Assembly: GCF_000384965.1 (NCBI RefSeq)
Contig: NZ_CM001844.1
Coordinates: forward strand, 1,032,042-1,096,041
Reading direction: 5' to 3'
Length of the DNA: 64,000 nt
Origin: Bartonella bovis 91-4
Lineage (GTDB): Bacteria; Pseudomonadota; Alphaproteobacteria; Rhizobiales; Rhizobiaceae
Below are positions 44,071 to 53,220 of this stretch, piece by piece. The position numbers were made by a program, and so were the translations under genes. The notes under the pieces were generated by a model. It worked only from the letters and a program-made list of their open reading frames with translations. It was not told the DNA's origin and searched no databases. Each line of letters opens with the position of its first letter. Position 1 is the first letter of the stretch.

Positions 44071-45503
44071 AATAATTTATAAAACATTTTTCACAAAGTG
44101 AAAATAGCCCTTAAAAATATTTTACATATCCTACTAAAATCATTTATTACCATTAAAATGTAAAATTATTTTACTGATGCCAAAAATAGACTGTATAACT
44201 TTTGAGTAATATTTTGAACTAAAATAGACCTCATTTTCGCAGCATGATTGGCATTATATTTAAAAATTGCACAGCTACTGTTACTACTTAATTTGCGTGT
44301 TGGTATCAAATAACGTATACTGTATTCAAAACTGCTTTAAGCATGATAAAGCTTTTTATACACAGCTATTGAAACTATTCCTCACTGGTAAATTTACTGT
44401 ACAAAAAAATTTTTTTGTACGCGTATTGTCATTACTTTTAATACTAACAACAACCTATACCCAATTAACCGGAACCTTATATTGAATTGCAACATTTTGA
44501 ATTAAAACTTCATAAAAACGAACAAATACCTTAAAAGAAATAACTAACCATTGAACTACTATTTAAGCTTAAACTTTCAATATCAGTATAGATACTTTTC
44601 GTACAAAACACAAAAATACAACAAATAGCGCATTTAAGAAGATTTTTGAAAATTGCATTCTTTCTCTTTTCATTAAAATACGCTTAATCACAATTATAAA
44701 GTTTTAAAGTGTATTTCATCTAGAAAAGAACTAAAAAAGTGAGGCAACATATTTATCGGATAGATCTACAATAAAATTCTATGCAAACGGAAATAATGCT
44801 AAAAAATTCCACCACTTATTGCTTACAGATATCAAAAACTCCATCATTACCAAATCTGCTATCATAAAATACCAATATATACTTAGGAACGTTTCTAACG
44901 AATACTCTTTTCATTAATTATATAACATCCTTAGAGAGGATCATCATTTTACTTAAAGCCAACATCAATCAGCAAAAGCTCACGCGATAAACTGTTCTCC
45001 AGAGCCAATTCCCTTATAAAAACTATACTTAAAATACATTAATAAGTCAGTTTTCGATCGTATATTGTAAATGTTTTCAAGCACAATTTGATGACCAGAT
45101 TCTATCTATTTTCCAAATAATTTTACTAAAAACCAACATTGATAATTTCAATACCGATTAATAAGCAATTTATATTGCTGACACCATCCTTAATAAACAT
45201 TTTCACTTACATTTATACAATACACTACCCTCATGCAGCTAAAATGGATAAACAACTAAAATTTTATAAAAAACATTTTAGCAGTTTACCTATCATTCAT
45301 CCCCGACAATGCATGACAAATAATTTGGGATATATTTTTCCCACGCTTTTTTATATTCTGAAAAAGAATGCAATAAAGCACTCTAAACACAAGCTTCAAA
45401 CGTATTATTCTTCAATCATTATAAATAAACCAACATCAACGACAGGAAGACGAGAAATTATTTCTAATGCAGCTGCAGTTGAAATTTTTCCAAATTATTG
45501 CGC
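44071..45503. other. gene-poor AT-rich stretch after rnpB
   Basis: About 1.4 kb without a gene I can support. Open frames of 60-126 codons exist on the plus strand (44267-44485, 45139-45519), both starting with TTG and unlike known proteins. A perfect 22-base palindrome (GTAC, seven A, seven T, GTAC) lies at 44399-44420. A short minus-strand frame at 44816-44914 (MKRVFVRNVPKY, ILVFYDSRFGNDGVF) reads like protein but lacks a ribosome site, and may be part of a decayed gene. Confidence 0.5.
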
Positions 45504-45764
45504 CTATTTATCACTCTGACCACTCGCAAGGGTAGAAACAATCGCATCTTGACGTACCTGCTTACAACGTTTCTTTCTTGATGAAGACTTATCTTTAAAA
45601 CATTCATTAAAACATCCAGCAAAGACGCTGCCACCCTTCTAGTCCACCTGGTGCGAAGAATTGGATTTACTAAATACAAATTGATAAACAAAAAAACTAG
45701 TTACCACGACGAATAATAAAAACAAAATGAAAATAAAAAGACAATACCAATGAAATTTTATCAT
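45504..45764 (-). pseudogene. small membrane-protein gene with an in-frame stop
   Basis: Starting at ATG 45764, the frame codes for a hydrophobic segment (WYCLFIFILFLLFVVV) and a short Ser-rich tail, then meets a TAG at 45639-45641. The same frame stays open for 44 more codons with a polar, Lys/Arg-rich sequence (KDKSSSRKKRCKQVRQDAIV, ending ASGQSDK and TAG at 45504). That suggests one gene of about 86 codons interrupted by a point mutation, or a genuine 41-residue peptide followed by chance. No homologue recognised; the ribosome site is weak. Confidence 0.35.
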
Positions 45765-45975
45765 CTTTGATTCTAACTATAATGCACTATAATTGCATTA
45801 TTCATATATTCACTTTTTAACTTAAAACAATTGTATCATTTTAAAAATAATACACAAATATCTATAAATAAAAATATTTTCAACATTTCTGTATCAAACA
45901 CCGCACTACAGTGGCTATGTAAATTTTCTAAAATGATAGATGTACTAATGTAATGCTGAATGCAAATTTAACTTA

Positions 45976-46015
45976 AAATAAAAATAAAACCCGACTGAAG
46001 AACTCTTCAGTCGGG
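45976..46015 (-). terminator. Rho-independent terminator of the candidate small RNA
   Basis: Ten-pair stem (46015-46006 with 45999-45990), six-base loop, then a 15-base T-rich run on the minus strand. One of the strongest hairpins in the window, with no gene ending nearby: the closest minus-strand gene, ettA, ends 540 bases upstream. Confidence 0.9.
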
Positions 46016-46077
46016 TCAGACAATCTAGGGATCCACGCGGGGGAGGGGGGAGAGGTTCCCTGATTGCCTTATTACAT
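45978..46077 (-). ncRNA. candidate trans-acting small RNA with C-rich loop
   Basis: On the minus strand a perfect TATAAT (46083-46088) is followed about seven bases on by a roughly 100-base transcript. Its first hairpin pairs CAATC and AGGGA with TCCCT and GATTG (one bulged A), leaving a loop that carries CUCUCCCCCUCCCCC, able to pair with Shine-Dalgarno sequences. The second hairpin is a ten-pair GC-rich stem (CCCGACTGAA/TTCAGTCGGG) followed by TTTTATTTTTATTTT, a strong terminator. The layout resembles the alphaproteobacterial small RNAs with anti-Shine-Dalgarno loops; this is by analogy, and I cannot name an Rfam family. Confidence 0.7.
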
Positions 46078-46082
46078 CAACC

Positions 46083-46088
46083 ATTATA
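46083..46088 (-). promoter_or_regulatory. -10 box of the candidate small RNA
   Basis: Minus-strand TATAAT, a full match to the sigma-70 -10 consensus, at the right distance from the 5' base of the first hairpin. No good -35 hexamer is seen at 16-18 bases. Confidence 0.5.
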
Positions 46089-46551
46089 ATCGCTAATGCA
46101 ATGACTTCATTATGAAATAAAATATTTTAAACAACAAGAAATTCTTATCATCTCACCTAAAAAAGAGCAAAAAAATAACCATAAGCTTTGCAAAAATGGA
46201 AAAATTTAGGCAAAAAACATTTAAAACGATCCAATTTGAAGCAGTTTTACTCCAAAATGTGTTAATTAAATTCTTCTTAAAAATCTTAATCTTTAATATA
46301 AAATTACGGGAAACAATTTATTGCGACAAAAGTTTTAAAATAACAAATAGTTTTTATGGATCACATCCTAATAAACGGGCAAATTTTATCAATTAATTAA
46401 GAAACTTATTACAATCAAAATCCTTAATACCCCGCTCTATTAGCTCAAGTACCTATATTGCTCAAAATGGAAAGCACAAGTCTTAGACATTTTCTAAAAA
46501 CTATTATACTGATAAATTAGGAGTATAAATGCTCATATAAGAAATGCTGTG
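46089..46551. other. gene-free spacer after ettA
   Basis: AT-rich, without a supported gene. An open frame at 46196-46396 on the plus strand has no family likeness and no ribosome site. Confidence 0.5.
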
Positions 46552-48201
46552 TTAACGGGTGAGAGGTTTATAATTGACACGTCTAAGATTGATAGCATCT
46601 GGACCAAGGCGACGAAGTTTATCAGCCTCATATTCAGCAAAATTGCCTTCAAACCATTCCACATGACCATTACCTTCAAACGCTAAAATATGGGTAGCCA
46701 ACCGATCAAGAAACATACGATCATGTGATATCACAACTGCACAACCAGCAAAATTCTCCAGCGCATCTTCTAACGCACCTAATGTTTCTGTATCAAGATC
46801 GTTTGTAGGTTCGTCAAGAAGAAGAACATTGCCTCCACTTTTTAAAAGTTTAGCTAAATGAACACGGTTGCGCTGCCCTCCCGATAAATTCACCACCTTT
46901 TGTTGCTGATCTGCGCCTTTAAAGTTAAATGCACCACAATAAGCACGGCTATTCATCTCATATTTGCCTAACTTAATAATGTCATCTCCACCAGAGATTT
47001 CCTCCCAAACAGTCTTATTTCCTGCTAATGTATCACGATTCTGATCAATATAGCTCATCTGAACCGTTTCTCCAATACGTACTGTACCTGAATCCGGCTG
47101 TTCCTGTCCTGTTAACATTTTAAATAAAGTAGACTTCCCCGCACCATTAGCACCAATAACCCCCACAATTCCACCGGCAGGAAGCTTGAAAGAAAGAGAA
47201 TTGATTAATGTACGATCACCATATGCTTTTGACAAATTATCAACTTCAATCACAACCTGTCCCAATCTTTCGCCAACTGGTATAATAATTTGCGCATCCC
47301 CAGGACGGCGTTCACGCGCAGCCTGAACTAATTCATCATAAGCCCTGATACGAGCTTTTGATTTTGTTTGACGTGCCTTCGGACTAGAAGCTATCCATTC
47401 CTTTTCACGTGCCAATGCACGTTGACGAGCAGCTTCTTCACGGCCCTCTTGTGCCATACGTTTAGCTTTAGCACTCAAATAAGCAGAATAATTTCCTTCA
47501 TAAGGGATACCTTTACCGCGATCTAATTCTAATATCCAACCCGTTACATTATCGAGAAAATAACGGTCATGCGTAATCAGAAGTACTGCACCTGGATATT
47601 CACGTAAATGTCTTTCAAGCCAAGCTGTAGTTTCAGCATCTAAATGGTTTGTCGGTTCATCTAGAAGCAATAAATCAGGTTTTGACAAAAGCAATTTACA
47701 AAGCGCAACACGCCGCCTTTCACCACCTGAAAGTTTTGTTACATCCTCTTCCCCCGGCGGGCAACTAAGAGCGGCCATAGCCATTTCTACTTGATTGTCT
47801 AAATCCCAAAGATTCTGGCTATCAATAATATCTTGAAGTTTAGCACTCTCATCGGCTGTTTCATCACTGTAATTCATCATCAGTTCATTATAGCGATCTA
47901 AAATTGCCTGCTTATCTGCAATCCCTTCCATCACATTACCCCTCACATCCTTACTTGGATCAAGAACAGGTTCTTGTGGGAGATAACCACAACGTGCTCC
48001 TTCAGCAAGCCATGCTTCTCCTGTATATTCCTTATCTAACCCACTCATAATACGTAAAATCGTCGACTTACCTGCACCATTCGGCCCTAAAATACCAATC
48101 TTAGCATCTGGATAAAAAGATAAATGAATATTTTCCAAAATTTTCTTATTACCGTAAATCTTATTGACCCCAGCCATATGATAGATAAATTGACGTGCCA
48201 T
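46552..48201 (-). CDS. ettA: energy-dependent translational throttle protein EttA (ABC-F)
   Basis: Soluble ABC-F ATPase that binds the ribosomal E site and gates the first elongation step by energy state. Two nucleotide-binding domains: Walker A GPNGAGKST and GANGAGKST, signatures LSGGERRRVALC and LSGGQRNRVHLA, Walker B LLLLDEPTNHLD and VLLLDEPTNDLD. The Arg/Lys-rich linker with YLSAKAKRMAQEGREEAARQR and the N terminus MARQFIYHMAGVNK match EttA rather than Uup. The ATG at 48201, preceded by AAAGAG, gives 549 residues; the frame opens earlier at 48225. Stands alone. Confidence 0.95.
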   Translation of the reverse strand: MARQFIYHMAGVNKIYGNKKILENIHLSFYPDAKIGILGPNGAGKSTILRIMSGLDKEYTGEAWLAEGARCGYLPQEPVLDPSKDVRGNVMEGIADKQAILDRYNELMMNYSDETADESAKLQDIIDSQNLWDLDNQVEMAMAALSCPPGEEDVTKLSGGERRRVALCKLLLSKPDLLLLDEPTNHLDAETTAWLERHLREYPGAVLLITHDRYFLDNVTGWILELDRGKGIPYEGNYSAYLSAKAKRMAQEGREEAARQRALAREKEWIASSPKARQTKSKARIRAYDELVQAARERRPGDAQIIIPVGERLGQVVIEVDNLSKAYGDRTLINSLSFKLPAGGIVGVIGANGAGKSTLFKMLTGQEQPDSGTVRIGETVQMSYIDQNRDTLAGNKTVWEEISGGDDIIKLGKYEMNSRAYCGAFNFKGADQQQKVVNLSGGQRNRVHLAKLLKSGGNVLLLDEPTNDLDTETLGALEDALENFAGCAVVISHDRMFLDRLATHILAFEGNGHVEWFEGNFAEYEADKLRRLGPDAINLRRVNYKPLTR

Positions 48202-48940
48202 GAATTTCTCTTTGATATTATGCAAGATTAAAAGTGAGAATTTCGAAAGTATTATTTTCGCTTTTCTTAAGTTTCACAATTAGCAACACTTAAATAATGT
48301 TTTAACAGCTTTACACTTTATATTGATACATTTTTTCTAATCTCACAAGCCCCACTCCATATCCTAAATGCAGAAAAACACTACTCCAAAGCACAAAAAG
48401 CAAATATTCTTAAATTATATTTAAATTATGCTGTGAGCTATCTCCCCTCTTTTCCAATGCCAGATACAAAGCTATGCTTTTATCATATTAAACCAATCTA
48501 TTAGCGCAACAAACATCACAAGCAAAGCCAATTTTGCACCATTTTCCCACCTTAAGATTTTACATCACACCACCCTCCTCTACCCCTTTTCATTATTTTG
48601 ATGTCACCAAAACATAATAATCCTACTATGGTCATTTTATGTGATTAAAATTGCATAAAAAACGAGAACATCTTTATAGAATCTAATGCTGCCAGTCCTA
48701 TTATCATCAAAGCTTTGCACCAACACATAGACTATTGTTAAATAGTGTACTGCTTATATTGATCCATAGTTATAAATTAGCACAAAATTATAAAAATTAT
48801 CGTAACAACTGATCTATTCATCTCTTTTGGCTTAAATCTTAAAATAGCACAAACATTGACCAAATTATCTCAAAACTTTAAGACGAAATGCAATCTTTAA
48901 AGGGTCACGACAAAAACAAATCACCTACAGGAATAAATTT
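48202..48940. other. gene-free spacer between ettA and pncA
   Basis: About 740 AT-rich bases between divergent genes. No supported gene. Short protein-like stretches appear on the minus strand (for example YDKSIALYLALEKRGDSS near 48470) but frames break constantly, so at most this is old coding DNA. Confidence 0.45.
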
Positions 48941-49549
48941 ATGGAAAAAAAAGCCTTAATCGTTATCGATGTACAAAATGATTTCTTACCCGGCGGAGCA
49001 CTTGCAATTCCACAAAGCGATATTATTATACCTACCGTTAATAACCTTATAAACCGTTTTGATCATGTCATTTTAACCCAAGATTGGCATCCCAAAGGTC
49101 ATTGTAGTTTTGCTTCTTCCTACCCTCATAAATCTCCTCATGATACAGTTAAGCTTGACTACGGGGTTCAAACACTTTGGCCCGATCATTGTATACAAGA
49201 AACACAAGGAGCAGAATTTCATACATCTCTCATGGTTGGTAAAGCACAACTTATCCTTCGAAAAGGTTATCATCAGAAAATTGACAGCTGTTCTGCCTTT
49301 TTTGAAAATGACCAAAAAACACCAACAGGCTTACAAAGCTACCTCAAAGAACGTGGTTTTACACAATTGATTATATGTGGTTTGGCTACTGATTTCTGTG
49401 TGGGATTTTCCGCACTTCATGCTGTAAAATGTGGCTTTAAAGTGAGTGTTTCATTGAGTGCTTGTGCCGGTATTGATCTAAATGGATCATTAAATACAAT
49501 GCTTAAAACTCTGAACGAAACTGGTATAGAACTCTTAATGACGCTTTAA
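48941..49549 (+). CDS. pncA: nicotinamidase
   Basis: Hydrolyses nicotinamide to nicotinate for NAD salvage. The isochorismatase-like fold shows ALIVIDVQNDFLPGGALAIP (catalytic Asp), ILTQDWHPKGHCSFAS (metal-binding Asp and His residues), and IICGLATDFCVGFSALHAVK with the nucleophilic Cys. A Lys in LILRKGYHQKIDSCSAF completes the Asp-Lys-Cys triad. Length 202 is normal. Convergent with the DUF475 gene, 70 bases apart. Confidence 0.94.
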   Translation: MEKKALIVIDVQNDFLPGGALAIPQSDIIIPTVNNLINRFDHVILTQDWHPKGHCSFASSYPHKSPHDTVKLDYGVQTLWPDHCIQETQGAEFHTSLMVGKAQLILRKGYHQKIDSCSAFFENDQKTPTGLQSYLKERGFTQLIICGLATDFCVGFSALHAVKCGFKVSVSLSACAGIDLNGSLNTMLKTLNETGIELLMTL

Positions 49550-49619
49550 ATCGCTTCTCTACCCTATTGTGGTGATAAATAGAAGAGTTTTTATAGAATA
49601 TATATAATCAAAAAACAGA

Positions 49620-50660
49620 TTATTTGGGAGATAATGTTTTATGTTTAAAGCGAACGGAGGAATAAAATGCCGCCCCAAGAATACATATGCCAATAAGCCC
49701 TGTTAATGCTTCAGGCACTGGCATAATAGTTTGTATATACATAATCACTGCAAGTATCAAAATTGCGTAAAAAGCACCATGTTCCAAATAGCGGTAATGT
49801 AACAATGTTCCCGTTTCAACCAACATGATCGTTATAGCACGTACATAAAAAGCACCGATACCAAGACCAATTGCAATAATAAAAAGATTATGTGAAAAAG
49901 CAAAAGCACTCACAACACCATCAAAAGAAAAGCTAGCATCCAGAATTTCTAAATAAAGAAATGAGCCTACTCCTCCCTTAGTAATGGTGACTAAAGCATT
50001 TTTGGGAGAATCTAAAAGTGAACTAACCGCTTCAACCACTAAAAATGTCAAAAGTCCATAAAGCATAGCAAGTAAAACAGTTAGCTTATTTTCTGTTGTA
50101 ATTTGCCCTGAGAAGAATAACATCAAAATCAAAACAATAGTAATATCAACTCCAACAAATGAACCAAACTTCTGAACTGGTTTCTCTATAAAAGCTAGCC
50201 AATGCACCTCTTTTTTAGGATCAAAAAAATATTTTAAACCAACCATAATAAGGAAAGTTCCCCCAAAAGCTGCAATACTCACATGAGCATTTGTTAAAAT
50301 TGCAGCATATTGATGTGGTTCCCATAGTGCTAATTTAACTGCTGCAATTGGATTAATCCAAGCTGCAAAAGCAACAATCAACAATGGAAAAATAACTCTC
50401 ATACCAAATACTGCTACTAAAATACCCCATGTCAAAAAACGACGGGACCATAGCTGATCCATCTTTCCAAGAATACGTGCATTAATAATAGAATTATCAA
50501 AAGATAAAGAAATTTCTAAAATCCCTAAAACACAGCAAATGAAAAAATATTTAAGAAAACCAACAAGACTACCCGTCTCAAACCAACCAATGAATCCACC
50601 CCAAGAGACACCAATAATTGTGAAGAAAAAAGCCCATCTAAAATAGCCTAATAGAGCCAT
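49620..50660 (-). CDS. DUF475 (TerC-like) integral membrane protein
   Basis: About nine hydrophobic segments in 346 residues. FICCVLGILEISLSFDNSI and EILDASFSFDGVVSAFAFS are the paired acidic membrane motifs shared by DUF475 and the TerC/Alx superfamily, implicated in metal-ion handling and tellurite resistance, though the substrate of DUF475 proteins is not established. The ATG at 50660 has GAGG eight bases upstream; the frame opens two codons earlier. Transcribed alone, convergent with pncA. Confidence 0.88.
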   Translation of the reverse strand: MALLGYFRWAFFFTIIGVSWGGFIGWFETGSLVGFLKYFFICCVLGILEISLSFDNSIINARILGKMDQLWSRRFLTWGILVAVFGMRVIFPLLIVAFAAWINPIAAVKLALWEPHQYAAILTNAHVSIAAFGGTFLIMVGLKYFFDPKKEVHWLAFIEKPVQKFGSFVGVDITIVLILMLFFSGQITTENKLTVLLAMLYGLLTFLVVEAVSSLLDSPKNALVTITKGGVGSFLYLEILDASFSFDGVVSAFAFSHNLFIIAIGLGIGAFYVRAITIMLVETGTLLHYRYLEHGAFYAILILAVIMYIQTIMPVPEALTGLIGICILGAAFYSSVRFKHKTLSPK

Positions 50661-50666
50661 GATCAT

Positions 50667-51024
50667 GCCTCAAAATTCATCTCTTTAACTTATCTCAGTA
50701 CTCACACTATTGAAAGATTATAAGATTAAAAGATTACATCTATCTATAGTACAACGAATGCACACTGAAAAATTCATATGGAAATCTCTCCAAGAAAAAA
50801 CAAGAGAAGAATCAAAAATTCTATATTTCTTCCAATAAAAAGGTGATTTTTATAATAATAAAATACAAAAAATTAAAATTTAATCCAATATTTATTAAAT
50901 ATTAAAAAAAATAAGAGGAATAAAAGTTAATAAATATTGACATTAGGTAATGAGATATTCATACATTGTGTGCTTTTATCAGCATAAAGCTTATACCATG
51001 ATGATTTACTGAGGGAGATAATTC
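50667..51024. other. divergent spacer with a candidate promoter for the XRE gene
   Basis: AT-rich spacer of about 360 bases between the DUF475 gene and the XRE regulator, which diverge. A TTGACA hexamer lies at 50937-50942; a CATACA follows at a 17-base gap, a weak -10. The imperfect palindrome ATAAAGCTTAT (50982-50992) could be an operator, which is speculation. Confidence 0.4.
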
Positions 51025-51561
51025 GTGGCACGTCCTGAAACTGAAGCAAAAACTGTATTTGGAAAACGTTTACGTCATGTACGCCTCGCTTTAGGTGATC
51101 CATCACGTGAAACATTAGCAAAAAACTTTAGCATGACAAAAAACTCCATCGCCTTTTATGAACGTGGAGAAAGAGAACCTAATCTTAGCGTATTGCAAGC
51201 ATATCGCACATTGTATGGAGTCAACATTAATTGGCTTTTAACTGGACAAGGAAAAATGTTTGACACCGAATGCACTAGAAGTGAATTCGATTGGAATTAT
51301 TTTATTAAAAAAGTTGAAACAATTGAAGATATTCTTACCAAGAATGACCATAATGATACAGTAAATCAAAAAAAGATTGAAAATTCTTATGAAAAGTTAC
51401 AAAAATACCTTCTAACACAAGGCGTACCTAATGACCTCAACCCAAAAGCGCTTACTTCTTTGGTCAATATGAAAGCAAATATGGCTAATTCTTATGCCCT
51501 TAGCTTGTTTATTGATTTACTCATTCGAAGCATATCGCACAAAGAAACAACTACTAATTAA
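51025..51561 (+). CDS. XRE-family helix-turn-helix regulator
   Basis: 178 residues. The N-terminal 75 form a Cro/CI-type DNA-binding domain: TVFGKRLRHVRLALGDPSRETLAKNFSMTKNSIAFYERGEREPN, with helix-turn-helix about residues 28-50, then YGVNINWLLTGQGKMF, a common end of phage-repressor-like domains. The C-terminal half is helical and polar with no recognised domain and no LexA-type peptidase residues. The start is GTG at 51025, eight bases after GAGGGAG. It borders 1.4 kb of decaying DNA, so it may be a leftover of a prophage or a domesticated regulator. Target genes unknown. Confidence 0.85.
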   Translation: MARPETEAKTVFGKRLRHVRLALGDPSRETLAKNFSMTKNSIAFYERGEREPNLSVLQAYRTLYGVNINWLLTGQGKMFDTECTRSEFDWNYFIKKVETIEDILTKNDHNDTVNQKKIENSYEKLQKYLLTQGVPNDLNPKALTSLVNMKANMANSYALSLFIDLLIRSISHKETTTN

Positions 51562-51572
51562 CAATATTTACT

Positions 51573-51758
51573 TCAAATAAAACTACCTTGAGCTTTATCA
51601 ACGTGAAAAATAGCCTTTTGCTTTTTGCCATATTGATAAAGTTTAATGTGCTTTTTTAACTTTTCCTTTGCAGTAAAATGGTCATTACAAGTTCTGATCG
51701 TAGTAATAATTTTTTTAAATTTAACATAGGCATTTTCAGAGTTTAAAATAGCTTCTTG
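51573..51758 (-). pseudogene. C-terminal remnant of an unidentified gene
   Basis: An open minus-strand stretch of 61 codons with no start codon, reading NSENAYVKFKKIITTIRTC, then NDHFTAKEKLKKHIKLYQYG and KKQKAIFHVDKAQGSFI before TGA at 51573. Composition is that of a basic soluble protein. Upstream in the same frame there are stops. The 3' end lies 12 bases from the end of the XRE gene, convergent. No family recognised. Confidence 0.4.
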
Positions 51759-52224
51759 TTAAAATAATGGCTATTTTTATTGTTTTCGTAAAGCTAATTG
51801 TTTCTAACCAAAAAAATTTTAAATAAACATGTACTAAATTTGTGTTACAAGAACATGCTTAATGTTCAATTCGTTAAATTGATATTCATCTTAAAATTAG
51901 CAATTATTTTTTAGTTTAAAGTATATATTTTGGCGCTTTAAGGAGTATATAATCAATAGTACTAGGGTTCAATTTCAAAAGATAAGCAAAAAATTGTTTT
52001 TTCCAATAAAGGTCACTCAATAAAATGAAACATTTTTATAAAAATTGAATATATACTATTCCTAATACCTTTGTTAAAGAATTACAATTTCAACATTTTC
52101 CATTATTAAAATAAAATTCTCATTTCAAATATATTAAACTTGTACTGTACTCTAATGATAAAAAAACCATTGGTCTTTCTCAAAAAAAGAAGGATATTCA
52201 ATGTTTTTCGTGTCGCCAACGTAA

Positions 52225-52516
52225 TTATAATAGCCTCATCCACGCATCTTTATAAGCAATACACTTTTTGCCAAACCAATCATTAAATAACCATTAAAAC
52301 TTATCATCATCCTGCAAATAATACCGATTATTCCTAACTGAAAAGAAATAACCAGCTTCATCTTTTGAAAAAGTAATTCTTTTCATTTGACACTTTTATA
52401 ATAGTAGTTCCCAACTCATATTCTAAAAAAATTATTGTTCCCAAATATGTTGTTTTCATATCCACTAAATGAATAGCCATGAATTTTTCAGTTTTTTTCA
52501 TTGATGTCATAACCAT
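52225..52516 (-). pseudogene. frameshifted remnant of an unidentified gene
   Basis: From ATG 52516 the minus strand codes for about 52 residues (TEKFMAIHLVDMKTTYLG, TIIFLEYELGTTIIKVSNEK) and stops. The next frame then continues with SKDEAGYFFSVRNNRYYLQ, a TAA, and WLFNDWFGKKCIAYKDAWM, ending at 52225. One frameshift and one stop would restore a single frame of roughly 95 codons. No homologue recognised. Whether it joins the fragment at 51573-51758 in one ancestral gene cannot be told. Confidence 0.4.
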
Positions 52517-52978
52517 TCATGTAATTTATTTTACAGATTCGGTAACAAAATCTTACTTTGATTTTTTATAATATATAAAAATACATATATTATGGATGGT
52601 AAAGAAAAACTTAGTTACTGGATGTGAACACTTTTAAAAATTAACAGTTTTATTTAAATAGCTCCTTTTCCCTCAAAGAACTTTTGAAGCTTAATAAAAT
52701 TCTATATTTTTATGCGAAAATATTAGAGGAATATATTGGGTATAATATTGCAATCAACTAATAATATACGACAAACACCTTATACCAAAGCTCTAACCAG
52801 AAAACTTAATTAAATTAATCATACAGCCACAAACATGTGCTCGATAGTAACAAAAATCAACAAAACCAGTAATTACGCAAATCTTCATTCTAAAAGGTAC
52901 TTTGTTACAATGACTGGTGGTCCCTGAGCAGGTTATTAATATAATAAAATCAATGTATTATAAAAACAAAAAAGGGAC

Positions 52979-53055
52979 TGGTGGGCCCGGAGGGACTCGA
53001 ACCCCCAACCAAGCGGTTATGAGCCGCTGGCTCTAACCAATTGAGCTACAGGCCC
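52979..53055 (-). tRNA. tRNA with anticodon CAU, tRNA-Met or more likely tRNA-Ile2
   Basis: A full 77-base cloverleaf including an encoded CCA. Acceptor stem GGGCCTG/CGGGCCC with one G-U pair, D stem GCTC/GAGC, anticodon stem AGCGG/CCGCT around CTCATAA (anticodon at 53019-53021), T stem GGGGG/CCCTC around TTCGAGT. C4-G69 and C5-G68 pairs, and the CGCTTGGT segment after the anticodon, match the isoleucine tRNA whose C34 is changed to lysidine by TilS, rather than elongator methionine tRNA. It is not the initiator, since the anticodon stem lacks three G-C pairs. Automated tools would label it tRNA-Met. Confidence 0.93.
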
Positions 53056-53220
53056 TACAGACTATTTTTTTCTAAACTAAAATGCTTTATGATACAAGAG
53101 ATTGCTTAAATTATAATTCATTTTTTTAGTTTCTCTCGTTTTTTACCCTTCAGCGTCTTAATACTTTACAATGATTCCCAAAAATGGAAAAGTGAAAATC
53201 TATAAATCAAAGGAGTGAAA

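Larger units (their letters stand above)
51562..52978. other. 1.4 kb decayed region between the XRE gene and the tRNA
   Basis: No intact gene. Two minus-strand stretches read like remnants of protein-coding DNA and are listed separately (51573-51758 and 52225-52516). Between them are shorter pieces (for example YWKKQFFAYLLKLNPS near 51990). The rest is AT-rich without hairpins or repeats that I can support. Confidence 0.5.

Noticed and set aside
44267..44485. 72-codon plus-strand open frame with a hydrophobic end
   Set aside because: TTG start and no ribosome site; spans the AT palindrome; composition is what AT-rich DNA gives by chance.
45139..45519. 126-codon plus-strand open frame
   Set aside because: TTG start, no ribosome site, low-complexity Ile/Lys/Tyr/Thr composition and no family likeness; its end overlaps the better minus-strand candidate.
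46196..46396. 66-codon plus-strand open frame
   Set aside because: No ribosome site, rich in Phe/Lys/Asn, no similarity to known proteins, in an AT-rich spacer.
52910..52990. GACTGGTGG present at about 52912 and again at the 3' end of the tRNA gene, as a possible attachment-site duplication
   Set aside because: Only nine bases are shared and the copies are about 65 bases apart; no integrase or mobile gene is present. Too weak to call.
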